This document shows, one piece after another, positions 51,124-58,731 of a DNA stretch of 64,000 nucleotides (the stretch's first letter is position 1; each line of letters starts with the position of its first letter). Both the position numbers and the translations under genes were made by a program. Origin of the DNA: a virus. The stretch lies in the IMG/VR virus record IMGVR_UViG_3300009011_000006, positions 1-64,000 of that record, one strand, 5' to 3'. The notes below the pieces were generated by a model. That model ran no database searches and was not told the origin of the DNA. It was given only the letters and a program-made list of their open reading frames with translations.

Positions 51124-51729
51124 TTAGGCTTCGGCGCTCTCTGCTGCAGCAGCCTCACGGGCAGCCTTTTCAGCGGCCTGCTTAGCGCGGTATTCAGCTA
51201 GAGCATTGGTAGCATTCGGCGACACAGGGCGCGTGGGCTTCGCAGCCTTGTACGCTTCCGTAATCGCTTCACGGTTTTCGACGATATAAGCAGCGAGCTT
51301 TTCGTTCTCGCTCGCTTCCGTCAGAACGCGAACCATTTCAGCAGCCTTCGCAGCGTCGTCCATACGCTTCACAGCCGGCCAGCGGAAGCCTTCAAAGGCA
51401 ACCACAAGGTTTTCAGCCATAAAAGGCATAGCCTTGGCAAAAGCCTTACCTTCAGGAGTTTCCAGGAATGCGGGAGCGGCTTCCACATCCTTTTCGATCT
51501 TCTTCAGTTCCGACTTGGTAACACGCTTGATGGTACCGACTTCGAAGGCACCTTCAACGGCTTCTTGGTTTTCCACAAGCCAATCGATAAGACGGTCAGC
51601 CTGTTCGCCCGTACCAACAGTGGCACGAAGGGCGTCTACGATCTTGGGACGACGGACAAAGGCTTCAGCTTCAGCCTTGGTGTCGAAAAAGCGATCGCCA
51701 ACCTTGAAAACCTGGGTGAGTTCGGTCAT
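51124..51729 (-). CDS. Abundant early-type helical protein
   Basis: A 201-residue, charged, almost entirely helical protein with an Ala/Glu-rich C-terminus. It has a V-F-K-V-G-D-R-F-F-D-T-K-A-E-A-E start. It stands alone downstream of two candidate promoters and before a terminator, and its base composition is smoother than the neighbours'. These suggest strong expression. Function is unknown. Confidence 0.75.
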   Translation of the reverse strand: MTELTQVFKVGDRFFDTKAEAEAFVRRPKIVDALRATVGTGEQADRLIDWLVENQEAVEGAFEVGTIKRVTKSELKKIEKDVEAAPAFLETPEGKAFAKAMPFMAENLVVAFEGFRWPAVKRMDDAAKAAEMVRVLTEASENEKLAAYIVENREAITEAYKAAKPTRPVSPNATNALAEYRAKQAAEKAAREAAAAESAEA

Positions 51730-51772
51730 GTATAATTCCTTCTGTATAATGGCGTTCTGAAAAGGCTGAGTG

Positions 51773-51798
51773 CCCTTTCAGGGTTAATTTAACGGGTT
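51773..51798 (-). promoter_or_regulatory. Candidate phage promoter, copy 3
   Basis: The coding strand has AACCCGTTAAATTAACCC (51781-51798). Its last bases begin a hairpin CCCT-GAA-AGGG (51773-51783) with a 3-nt loop. It lies 44 bases before the gene at 51729. The short stem with a 3-nt purine-rich loop recalls N4 virion polymerase promoters. Function is inferred. Confidence 0.65.
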
Positions 51799-51818
51799 GA
51801 TTATGCCCGGTCAACCGT

Positions 51819-51846
51819 CCCTTTTCAAGGGTTAATTTAACGGGTT
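51819..51846 (-). promoter_or_regulatory. Candidate phage promoter, copy 4
   Basis: A second copy 48 bases upstream of copy 3: AACCCGTTAAATTAACCC at 51829-51846, with hairpin CCCTT-GAA-AAGGG at 51819-51831 in the same relative position. The tandem arrangement suggests a strong or regulated start site. Function is inferred. Confidence 0.65.
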
Positions 51847-51972
51847 AAACCGGGCTGTTTGACGAAAGTGTCGTCAGAAGTGCCTGAAATTTGCACCTGG
51901 AGAGCCGCTGGAGACCGTTCGTCCGGCGCAGTAGATTCCCGTGCGCGCGGGTCGCCAGCAGCCCTGTCTACG

Positions 51973-52359
51973 TCAATCAACGCTAATGCACGCGGATTGT
52001 CCCTCCTTATTTTCTTGAATAAAGGTTGCCTGCAGACGCCCAAGCAGCCCATTCTTAATCTGCAGCGAATAATGAATAACCTTACGTTCAGAACCCCATG
52101 CATCCGCCGGGAAGTGCTTTTGTACAAATTCCCAAACAACAGCAACACGAGCATAATCCATTGGTTTTCTGAGGTTATAAAATGTTTCATCAAAGTCTCT
52201 GAACAAAATTCCTTTAACGTAGCTTTCAGGAATTTCGCCATGAGCAATATAACGCAGCAGATCAGAACGAGCGTCTTGTGGTATAACCAGCCCACCGTTT
52301 TCACTGGCAAACATACCAAGACGTTTCTTCCAAGCTAGTTCAAAGAGTGGGCTAATCAT
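51973..52359 (-). CDS. Hypothetical protein
   Basis: A 128-residue protein, last of its transcription block before the promoter pair. It has a R-D-F-D-E-T-F-Y-N-L-R segment and an aromatic C-terminal half. No family recognised. The stretch 51850-51972 downstream holds no clear gene. Confidence 0.6.
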   Translation of the reverse strand: MISPLFELAWKKRLGMFASENGGLVIPQDARSDLLRYIAHGEIPESYVKGILFRDFDETFYNLRKPMDYARVAVVWEFVQKHFPADAWGSERKVIHYSLQIKNGLLGRLQATFIQENKEGQSACISVD

Positions 52360-52363
52360 ATTC

Positions 52364-52708
52364 TTATCCTTGTTTCAAATATTTGGACATTCGCTCGTGA
52401 ACGTCAACAGCGATCATATGCCAAGTCTGTGGGGATACAAGCCCTTTGAACTCAGGATCGGCGGGTCCAGGGTTATTTTCTGAAGCTGTCTTTGCATAAT
52501 GACGTATAGCTTCAATAATGAAAATCTGCCCCAATCCACCGAATGGCGAACAGTTCATCAGATTTTCAATAAAGTTCATATTAGAATGAAACTGTGTTTG
52601 AGGTTCTTCTACCTTTGGTAACACCAAATTCTTTCCACGCTCTTCCGGAGGTTTTTCCAGTTCCATGCGACGAACATCGCCTAGATTTGGTGTCTTATTA
52701 ATTTTCAT
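52364..52708 (-). CDS. Hypothetical protein
   Basis: A 114-residue protein with a Lys/Pro-rich N-terminus and a helical domain (I-F-I-I-E-A-I-R-H-Y-A). No family recognised; several phages encode similar small helical proteins. It overlaps the preceding gene by four bases. Confidence 0.6.
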   Translation of the reverse strand: MKINKTPNLGDVRRMELEKPPEERGKNLVLPKVEEPQTQFHSNMNFIENLMNCSPFGGLGQIFIIEAIRHYAKTASENNPGPADPEFKGLVSPQTWHMIAVDVHERMSKYLKQG

Positions 52709-52959
52709 TTAAACTCCTCAGGACGGATATAACCCATTAGAATACCATCATACAGCCATAAGCCATAGCCTCTGGCAAAGATATCTTCACAACTAACCCC
52801 TGCACTATTTGGTTCGTCTGGATGCTTAAATCTCCAACAATACCAAAAGTGAGCAGGTCTTGTACAGAATCTTTGTATCAAATGGTATACATCAGCTCTT
52901 TTCGGAAACGATATCAAGTGGGTGGCGGATTTGAGGTTTGATATATGTTCCATCGCCAT
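52705..52959 (-). CDS. Hypothetical protein, start uncertain
   Basis: Up to 84 residues. The first 22 overlap the previous gene, and the ATG at 52959 has a weak ribosome-binding site, so a TTG further in may be used. The middle is aromatic (F-W-Y-C-W-R-F) and the end has G-Y-G-L-W-L-Y-D-G-I-L-M-G-Y. Function unknown. Confidence 0.45.
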   Translation of the reverse strand: MAMEHISNLKSATHLISFPKRADVYHLIQRFCTRPAHFWYCWRFKHPDEPNSAGVSCEDIFARGYGLWLYDGILMGYIRPEEFK

Positions 52960-53113
52960 TGTAGCGTTCTAGTTTACCTTCTACTGAAACAATGAAGTCA
53001 CACATACGGGAAGCTTTTACGAAGTTGCCTCCATTATCCTTAAGCAAAGGACGCAGTACTATAACTTTACGACCGTCACGTGTAAAGCCTTCAAAACCCA
53101 AATGTAGCTTCAT
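52892..53113 (-). CDS. Hypothetical protein
   Basis: A 73-residue beta-rich protein from ATG 53113, one base after the stop of the preceding gene. Pattern: L-H-L-G-F-E-G-F-T-R-D-G-R-K-V-I-V-L. No family recognised. Confidence 0.6.
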   Translation of the reverse strand: MKLHLGFEGFTRDGRKVIVLRPLLKDNGGNFVKASRMCDFIVSVEGKLERYNGDGTYIKPQIRHPLDIVSEKS

Positions 53114-53114
53114 A

Positions 53115-53429
53115 TCAACCCTTCGTACTTTCACGAGCAGTTTTTGCAAGCTTAACAGCACGCATAGAGCGATAAATATGGTTTCCCTTAAGATTTAGGA
53201 TTTCATCAAGTGCATTACGATAGGTATCTCCCCTAAAGCGTAGCGTACTTACTACCTTCCTAAATGCTTCAATTTCTTGAGTCTTGTCGTCAATAGTTTG
53301 ATTTTTGGTATTCAGCAACTCAGCGTAGTTTTCAATAGTACTCTTTTGATTTGTAATAGTTTCGCGATAATGACTCACCAGACAGCCGGTGATCAATCCA
53401 AGAAGACTAATAAGGATAATAGAGATCAT
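53115..53429 (-). CDS. Membrane-anchored coiled-coil protein
   Basis: A 104-residue protein with one N-terminal transmembrane helix (I-I-L-I-S-L-L-G-L-I-T-G-C) and then a coiled coil of about 50 residues with K/E/Q repeats. The topology resembles phage spanin or Rz-type subunits, but no companion lipoprotein or endolysin is adjacent. Function unknown. Confidence 0.55.
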   Translation of the reverse strand: MISIILISLLGLITGCLVSHYRETITNQKSTIENYAELLNTKNQTIDDKTQEIEAFRKVVSTLRFRGDTYRNALDEILNLKGNHIYRSMRAVKLAKTARESTKG

Positions 53430-53431
53430 AA

Positions 53432-53638
53432 TTATAGGTGTCCAGTCTGTTTGTTGTACTCTGCGATAAGCAGATTGCGTTTACGCGGGCACATTACCCG
53501 CTCTTTGATGACGTTAGTGAAGATATCACCATCTTCGTACGTCTTTCCGAAGATCATGACAGGAGAAAATATTCGGACCTTAATTTCACGTTCGACAGTC
53601 ACATAGGCGTCGCTAACGAAAATTGATCTAATGGTCAT
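53432..53638 (-). CDS. Hypothetical protein
   Basis: A 68-residue beta-rich, basic protein. The gap to the next gene is two bases. Function unknown. Confidence 0.55.
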   Translation of the reverse strand: MTIRSIFVSDAYVTVEREIKVRIFSPVMIFGKTYEDGDIFTNVIKERVMCPRKRNLLIAEYNKQTGHL

Positions 53639-53649
53639 CTGAAATTCTT

Positions 53650-53910
53650 TCAGAACCTACTGAAGAGTCTCTGCAGTAGGGTAGGTTTGTTGATGATAAC
53701 TAAACGGCCTGAGTATTTACATTTGATATTACGGTTACTATTTGGCGCTGTATGCCAAACATCATCACCGCTGATACCTGTAATAATTCTAACATCAATC
53801 AAAGGATTAATAGCCGAGCCTGCTGGCTTGATGACAGTCATACCTACGCTGAGTTTCTTACCAAAATAGTCACAGCCATCATTAATATAATTACGAGTGG
53901 TATTTTTCAT
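53650..53910 (-). CDS. Hypothetical protein
   Basis: An 86-residue protein; ATG 53910 overlaps the ligase stop as TGATG. A basic C-terminus (L-L-Q-R-L-F-S-R-F) follows a beta-rich core with V-G-M-T-V-I-K-P-A-G. No family recognised. Confidence 0.55.
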   Translation of the reverse strand: MKNTTRNYINDGCDYFGKKLSVGMTVIKPAGSAINPLIDVRIITGISGDDVWHTAPNSNRNIKCKYSGRLVIINKPTLLQRLFSRF

Positions 53911-54833
53911 CACAGATCCATCTTACTGCGGAAACCGAGAGCACGAGCTTGGCGATATTTATCTTTTGCACCATGTGGGAAGTGACGGTATTTAATCAAT
54001 CGGCCTTTATCTCTTGGCCAATTGTCCCAAATATCCTGCAACTGTTCATGAGTGAACATGCCGGGGGCACAGCTGAATTCGTCTTCTGCGGAAGTGCCAA
54101 GCTTAAATTTACCTACTGTTCCTGCAGGCACGAGATTTTCGGAAGCCTTGCTGCGCTTCGCAGCGCCAAGGGCATCGCGCTCTTGCTCATTATTATTGAT
54201 AACACGCTCAACAAGACGGTACAAAGGTGCTTCAGCGTCTTCCTCATTCTTCAACTTGTAGCTGATATTTTCCAACCACGTACTTCGGCCAGGCTTATAG
54301 CGTCCACTAGCAGACTTTGATATACTGCCTTCATAACCATCTTCGATGAATTCGCTGTGAGCTTCCATCATTTCGGTAGCAGTAGTAACACGCTTTTGAG
54401 GAACCATGTAAATACCTGGCACACCTTCAGCCAGACGCGCTGCCTCTGCATAGCGTTCTTCAAATGGCCTATTCAACCATTCAGGATGACAGTAATCGAA
54501 GACATAAAAAGCCAGCAATGGTGATGGCTTATCAAAAGCCATGACATGTGATTGCGTCTTGTTGTATACAGCCGGATCTGTAGGCTCGCCTGCAATTGCC
54601 TCACCATCAAGAAATGGAATTGATGTGAAATACTGCTGCAATTGCCTTGAACGCAAAGGCTCAAGCTTTCGGCTGTAAGCCACCTGATCATACCCAATCA
54701 GACACCGAATACCGTCAATCTTGGGGCTTATCAGCTGCGGTCCACGAGATACAATAGTTTCGCAGTACAAAGGCGTCTTAGCCAGACTATGGCTATTACA
54801 GCAAAGGCTTGGTTTACTTAGAAAGCTGCTCAT
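53910..54833 (-). CDS. ATP-dependent DNA ligase
   Basis: A 307-residue enzyme from ATG 54833; AAGGA precedes it, and a start 51 bases earlier would overlap the previous gene further. Motif I is P-K-I-D-G-I-R (catalytic Lys near residue 37), motif III F-L-D-G-E-A-I, motif IV E-D-G-Y-E-G-S-I, motif V Y-K-L-K. A C-terminal OB-fold-like part follows. It seals nicks, for example between Okazaki fragments. The size is that of T7-type small ligases. Confidence 0.88.
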   Translation of the reverse strand: MSSFLSKPSLCCNSHSLAKTPLYCETIVSRGPQLISPKIDGIRCLIGYDQVAYSRKLEPLRSRQLQQYFTSIPFLDGEAIAGEPTDPAVYNKTQSHVMAFDKPSPLLAFYVFDYCHPEWLNRPFEERYAEAARLAEGVPGIYMVPQKRVTTATEMMEAHSEFIEDGYEGSISKSASGRYKPGRSTWLENISYKLKNEEDAEAPLYRLVERVINNNEQERDALGAAKRSKASENLVPAGTVGKFKLGTSAEDEFSCAPGMFTHEQLQDIWDNWPRDKGRLIKYRHFPHGAKDKYRQARALGFRSKMDL

Positions 54834-55128
54834 GCCATTCCTTATGAAATTTGAACTTCTTCTGCCCACGTGCTGCAATATCATTTATCGACAAATCATA
54901 ACGATTTATCAAATGCTGCAATGTGCTGAAAACATCGGCGACTTCGTCTTGAAGCCATTTACGATTGGTGATGTCCTCGCCAGGTACCTGAGCATCAATT
55001 CCTTGAATAAGGATTCGGCTAATTACTGTAGCGCACTCATTCAGCTCTTCAGCAGCCTTGCCGAGGATGGCAATATCGACTTTATCAGTCATAGGCTGCC
55101 AGATATCGTTTGTAAGCCGATCAGTCAT
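54814..55128 (-). CDS. MazG-like NTP pyrophosphohydrolase
   Basis: A 104-residue all-helical protein with E-E-L-N-E-C near residue 28 and, about 35 residues on, L-Q-D-E-V-A-D-V-F. These are the two acidic metal-binding pairs of MazG-type pyrophosphohydrolases. It probably removes unwanted nucleoside triphosphates and may affect alarmone levels. It lies next to the DNA ligase and the ribonucleotide reductase genes. Confidence 0.7.
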   Translation of the reverse strand: MTDRLTNDIWQPMTDKVDIAILGKAAEELNECATVISRILIQGIDAQVPGEDITNRKWLQDEVADVFSTLQHLINRYDLSINDIAARGQKKFKFHKEWHEQLSK

Positions 55129-55432
55129 TAATAATACGTCCCATATTCACATTGATATCGCCGTATTCATGTTTATACTTATACAACTTTCTTTTAAAGT
55201 TGTAATAAGATTGAATAGGTGCTCTGAAGACCTGCTGCGGGTTGCTTTGAATTGTAATCAGCAGATCGCCGCCATTTGATGGGTTCAGCTGGAAGTTACG
55301 GGTGGCAATGGTTATATCTATTGCACCTTTAATCTCCTCTAAAATAGCCTCCATAGGCTTTCTTGCGGTGGCGTACTGAAACTGTACAGCCCTGGTGTTT
55401 ACATCACGATATACTACAAACTTTCGGCTCAT
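55121..55432 (-). CDS. Hypothetical protein
   Basis: A 103-residue protein with a strand-rich start (K-F-V-V-Y-R-D-V-N-T-R) and a Tyr/Lys-rich end. No family recognised. A hairpin lies just upstream. Confidence 0.55.
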   Translation of the reverse strand: MSRKFVVYRDVNTRAVQFQYATARKPMEAILEEIKGAIDITIATRNFQLNPSNGGDLLITIQSNPQQVFRAPIQSYYNFKRKLYKYKHEYGDINVNMGRIIND

Positions 55433-55447
55433 ATGCTGTCCGTTAAA

Positions 55448-55467
55448 GGGCGGCTCATCGGCCGCCC
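55448..55467 (-). terminator. GC-rich hairpin, possible weak terminator
   Basis: GGGCGGC and GCCGCCC pair with a 6-nt loop. The coding strand continues TTTAACGG, so the U tract is short and termination would be weak. It sits in the gap between two genes. Confidence 0.5.
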
Positions 55468-55470
55468 ATA

Positions 55471-55833
55471 TTACCCACGCATAGCTACGTATATCTGTTT
55501 AAGGATTTGCTCAACATCGTAATTGTCTAGCGCTAGGATTCCAGCCATATCTAGACGGTACCCGTCAACGAGCAGTACACGCGTCAGCAAATACGCCTTC
55601 TGATGAGCAGGCGCTTTTTGATTTGCTGCAATAACATCCTCATAAGTAGCCCTATAAAATTCGGCTAATTGCCCTGAGTGCAGCACCCGACTCCCAATAA
55701 GCTTAGAGCCAGGAACTCGATCCGGGCGAAGTCCTTCAGCTTCCTGCCTTATAAAGAACTTAGGAGGCTTTATATACTCATCAACAGGAATTGTTAGGAC
55801 TAAGCGCAAACCAAGCGCTTTATAAATATCCAT
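55471..55833 (-). CDS. Hypothetical protein
   Basis: A 120-residue protein from ATG 55833, overlapping the nrdB stop. It has G-L-R-P-D-R-V-P-G-S-K-L-I-G-S near residue 34 and ends in a helix. No family recognised; coupling to nrdB suggests a link with nucleotide metabolism. Confidence 0.6.
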   Translation of the reverse strand: MDIYKALGLRLVLTIPVDEYIKPPKFFIRQEAEGLRPDRVPGSKLIGSRVLHSGQLAEFYRATYEDVIAANQKAPAHQKAYLLTRVLLVDGYRLDMAGILALDNYDVEQILKQIYVAMRG

Positions 55834-55834
55834 T

Positions 55835-56812
55835 TCATTCCTTCTTGTAAGCACCCCACACATTTCCCCAGCTGCCTGTCAAGGCTGCCTTTGCGTACGA
55901 GGTTGCTCGTGTTTCAAAGAAATTCTCATGATTTTGCGAAGAAATCATGTCATCAAACCAACCCAGAGGATCAGTCAATTCCTTGTACACTGGCGGTATA
56001 CCCATGCGGATAAGTCGCTTATTGACCGTATACCTGATAAATCGCTTCAGGTCTTTCTTATGCAAACCTCGGATTTCATCGCGGCCAGCATAACTGTATT
56101 CAATAAAATCCATTTCCATTTCAGCCATAAGCTGACCAATTGCGGAAATCTCTTCTTCTACCTCTGGCGTCCAAGAGTCAGGATCTTCTTCCTTCATCTT
56201 ATCCAGCAGATACATTAGACCTTCTACGTGTTTCTGCTCATCTAGAACAGACCATGATACGATCTGACCCATACCCTTCATCAGCCCGTTACGGGGATAA
56301 TTCATAAGCATCGCAAATGAAGAGAATAGGAACATACCCTCTGTAAAAGCGCTGATACCAGCAATCTTGATAGGCAGTGCACCATCAGTGCCAGAGATCA
56401 CCTTTTCAAAGAACTCATGCTTAGCCGCCATAACAGGCACTTTGAGGAATTCTTCGTAAAAGCTATCAGTCTTGCCCAGCGATTCATTCAAATAGCTGTA
56501 AGCATCGATATGAACAGCTTCTCTGGCAGCAAAACTCAAGAGCATCATACGGATTTCAGGATGCTCAAAGTGGGGTAGGTAGTCATGAATATATCCGCCG
56601 GACACATCGACATCGCCCTGCGTAAATAGCCTTAAGATATCGTCTAGGTAATTACGATCATAGTCGTCGAGCTTATTACGCCAGTCACGTGTGTCTTCAT
56701 GCAAGTTTACCTCGCGTGGAAGCCAATGCATCTGCTCGTGTTCAAGCCAAATATTATAAGCCTCCGGATACAAGAATGGCTTATAAGTCTTGCGCTTATC
56801 AAAAATTTTCAA
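55835..56812 (-). CDS. nrdB: Ribonucleotide reductase class I, beta subunit
   Basis: A 325-residue radical-generating subunit. The diiron ligands are visible: Asp in T-Q-G-D-V-D (67/69), Glu98, His101, Glu158, Glu192 and His195. Tyr105, seven residues after Glu98, fits the radical tyrosine. It starts with TTG at 56812, overlapping the stop of the small membrane protein, with GGAG about nine bases upstream. It works with NrdA to make deoxyribonucleotides. Confidence 0.93.
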   Translation of the reverse strand: MKIFDKRKTYKPFLYPEAYNIWLEHEQMHWLPREVNLHEDTRDWRNKLDDYDRNYLDDILRLFTQGDVDVSGGYIHDYLPHFEHPEIRMMLLSFAAREAVHIDAYSYLNESLGKTDSFYEEFLKVPVMAAKHEFFEKVISGTDGALPIKIAGISAFTEGMFLFSSFAMLMNYPRNGLMKGMGQIVSWSVLDEQKHVEGLMYLLDKMKEEDPDSWTPEVEEEISAIGQLMAEMEMDFIEYSYAGRDEIRGLHKKDLKRFIRYTVNKRLIRMGIPPVYKELTDPLGWFDDMISSQNHENFFETRATSYAKAALTGSWGNVWGAYKKE

Positions 56813-56952
56813 AGCTTATTTCTCCACTTGCGAATTTGATAATCAGCACTTGCATACAAACAAATCAAAAGAATCGCAAGAATCCCAGCCATTGTGACTA
56901 AGATTGGAAAAATCTGAACAAAGCAGTAAACAGCCAATATAAAAGCAGGCAT
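56809..56952 (-). CDS. 47-residue membrane protein between nrdA and nrdB
   Basis: ATG at 56952 overlaps the nrdA stop (TAATG) and GAGGGA lies just before it. The product has two adjacent hydrophobic segments (F-I-L-A-V-Y-C-F-V and M-A-G-I-L-A-I-L-L-I-C-L) and a short basic tail. Its stop overlaps the nrdB TTG. The coupling at both ends shows it is a real gene. Function unknown. Confidence 0.7.
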   Translation of the reverse strand: MPAFILAVYCFVQIFPILVTMAGILAILLICLYASADYQIRKWRNKL

Positions 56953-58730
56953 TATCCCTCACACGCAATACAGCCCTCATCGAGGGTCTGCTGGAAATTG
57001 TGAACAACCTTGCGACGCTGATTTCCCTCACCACTGTACAGCTTATCCGAGCGACAATAGTAAAGAGTCTTCAATCCCTTCTTCCATGCCATAAAATGCA
57101 CATGGTGGAGGTACTCTACCGAAACGTCTGCCTTAAAGAAGATATTAATTGACTGAGCTTGGTCAATAAACTTCTGCCGATCAGCTGCAAATTCAATAAT
57201 CCACATCTGGTCAAGTTCGGAGGCTGTCTTGAAGATATTACGCTCACGCTCAGTTAGCTCTTCGTCAAGATGCTGCACGGAGCCCGCATTCTTAACAATG
57301 CTACGCCAGATTTCGTCGTAGTAGTCGCCTGTGCCGAAACGGTTCTTAAGAATTTCGTCTAGACGGCGATTCTTAAGGATAAAAGAACCAGACAAGGTGT
57401 CTTGCCTGACTGCATTTGCTCGAATGGGTTCTACAGATGCAGACGTATTATTCATTACAATCGAAGTAGACGCATTTGGTGCTACTGCCATCTTGCAACT
57501 AAATCGTTCCATCACACCGTAATCAGCAGCATCTGGACATGGGCCACGCGCATGAGCCAGTCGAACGCTGCACGCATCAAGAGACTTACGGATATGCTGA
57601 AAGATCGTAATGTTCAAACCCTTTGCCATCGGGCTTTCAAATGCAATCATCTTCTTCTGGAGCAGCGCATGAAATCCGATCGCGCCAACTCCAATAGCAC
57701 GTTCACGCATTGCCGAGTAGGCAGCTCTCTTAGCACGTTCACTTGCGTTATCAATATAGTATTGCAGGCAGTTATCTAGGAATTCTCCAAGATCATCAAG
57801 GAATAATGGATCATTCTTCCAATCATCCCAATACTCTAGATTTGGCGAACTCAAACAGCAAACAGCAGTCCGGTCTTTATCGGTTGGAAGAGTGATCTCG
57901 GTACAGATATTTGACTGTACAATTTTGAGACCCTTTGCCTGTTGATACCAAGGCATCGCACGATTACTGGCGTCGATGAAATGCATAAAGGGTTCACCAG
58001 TACGCATCCTAGTTTCCAGCATCTGTTCCCAAGTGTTTCTAACAGACACTACTTCCTTAACAGCGCCTGTATGCGGATCTCGCAGTTCCCATCGATCGTC
58101 AGCGTCTGGATCCATCATGCAGGCTTCTACACGCTGCATAAAGTCATCGCTGATGTTGAACGCATGGTGCAATTCCATACAACGCTTGGACTGATCCCCT
58201 GTAGGCTTTCGCAGATCAAGGTGGTCTTGCATATTCGGATGATCAATATCAAGGTAGCCCGCAAAAGAACCTCGCCGCGTTTTACCTTGGCGATACGCCA
58301 GGCTTACAGCTTCAAATACTTTTTGGTGAGGACCGATACCTACAGACTTGCTGTCTTCAGAACGAATACCAAGCCCGATACCTACGCCGCCGCCGCCCAT
58401 AGACAGCACGGCGATTTCAGCAAGGGCGTCTACCAAGCCTTCCTTACTATCGTGCACATAGGAAAGGAAACAGCTGATAGGCATTCCTTCCTTACTACCC
58501 TTGAAAGCTAGAATAGGAGTTGCAAAGGAAACCCAATGCCGACTTGCGTAATTGTACATGCGCTTTGCATGAGCCTCGTTACTGGCAAACGCGGCTGATA
58601 CATACGCAAATCGTTCTTGTGGGCTGGTCTCATCATCTGCGAGATAGGAGTCTCGCAGACGACGCATACCCATTTCTTCAAAAAGGTCATCGCGGGAATA
58701 GTCAATTTCAATTGGATATTGTGGCTTCAT
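56952..58730 (-). CDS. nrdA: Ribonucleotide reductase class I, alpha subunit
   Basis: A 592-residue catalytic subunit, shorter than the usual roughly 750 because no N-terminal ATP-cone is present. Active site: C87, N274-I-C276-T-E278, and the second disulfide Cys at 291-292. Tyr557-Tyr558 for radical transfer and the C-terminal C587-I-A-C590 redox pair are all present. Loss of the cone suggests the enzyme is not shut down by dATP through that site. It lies between primase-helicase and nrdB. Confidence 0.94.
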   Translation of the reverse strand: MKPQYPIEIDYSRDDLFEEMGMRRLRDSYLADDETSPQERFAYVSAAFASNEAHAKRMYNYASRHWVSFATPILAFKGSKEGMPISCFLSYVHDSKEGLVDALAEIAVLSMGGGGVGIGLGIRSEDSKSVGIGPHQKVFEAVSLAYRQGKTRRGSFAGYLDIDHPNMQDHLDLRKPTGDQSKRCMELHHAFNISDDFMQRVEACMMDPDADDRWELRDPHTGAVKEVVSVRNTWEQMLETRMRTGEPFMHFIDASNRAMPWYQQAKGLKIVQSNICTEITLPTDKDRTAVCCLSSPNLEYWDDWKNDPLFLDDLGEFLDNCLQYYIDNASERAKRAAYSAMRERAIGVGAIGFHALLQKKMIAFESPMAKGLNITIFQHIRKSLDACSVRLAHARGPCPDAADYGVMERFSCKMAVAPNASTSIVMNNTSASVEPIRANAVRQDTLSGSFILKNRRLDEILKNRFGTGDYYDEIWRSIVKNAGSVQHLDEELTERERNIFKTASELDQMWIIEFAADRQKFIDQAQSINIFFKADVSVEYLHHVHFMAWKKGLKTLYYCRSDKLYSGEGNQRRKVVHNFQQTLDEGCIACEG

Positions 58731-58731
58731 A

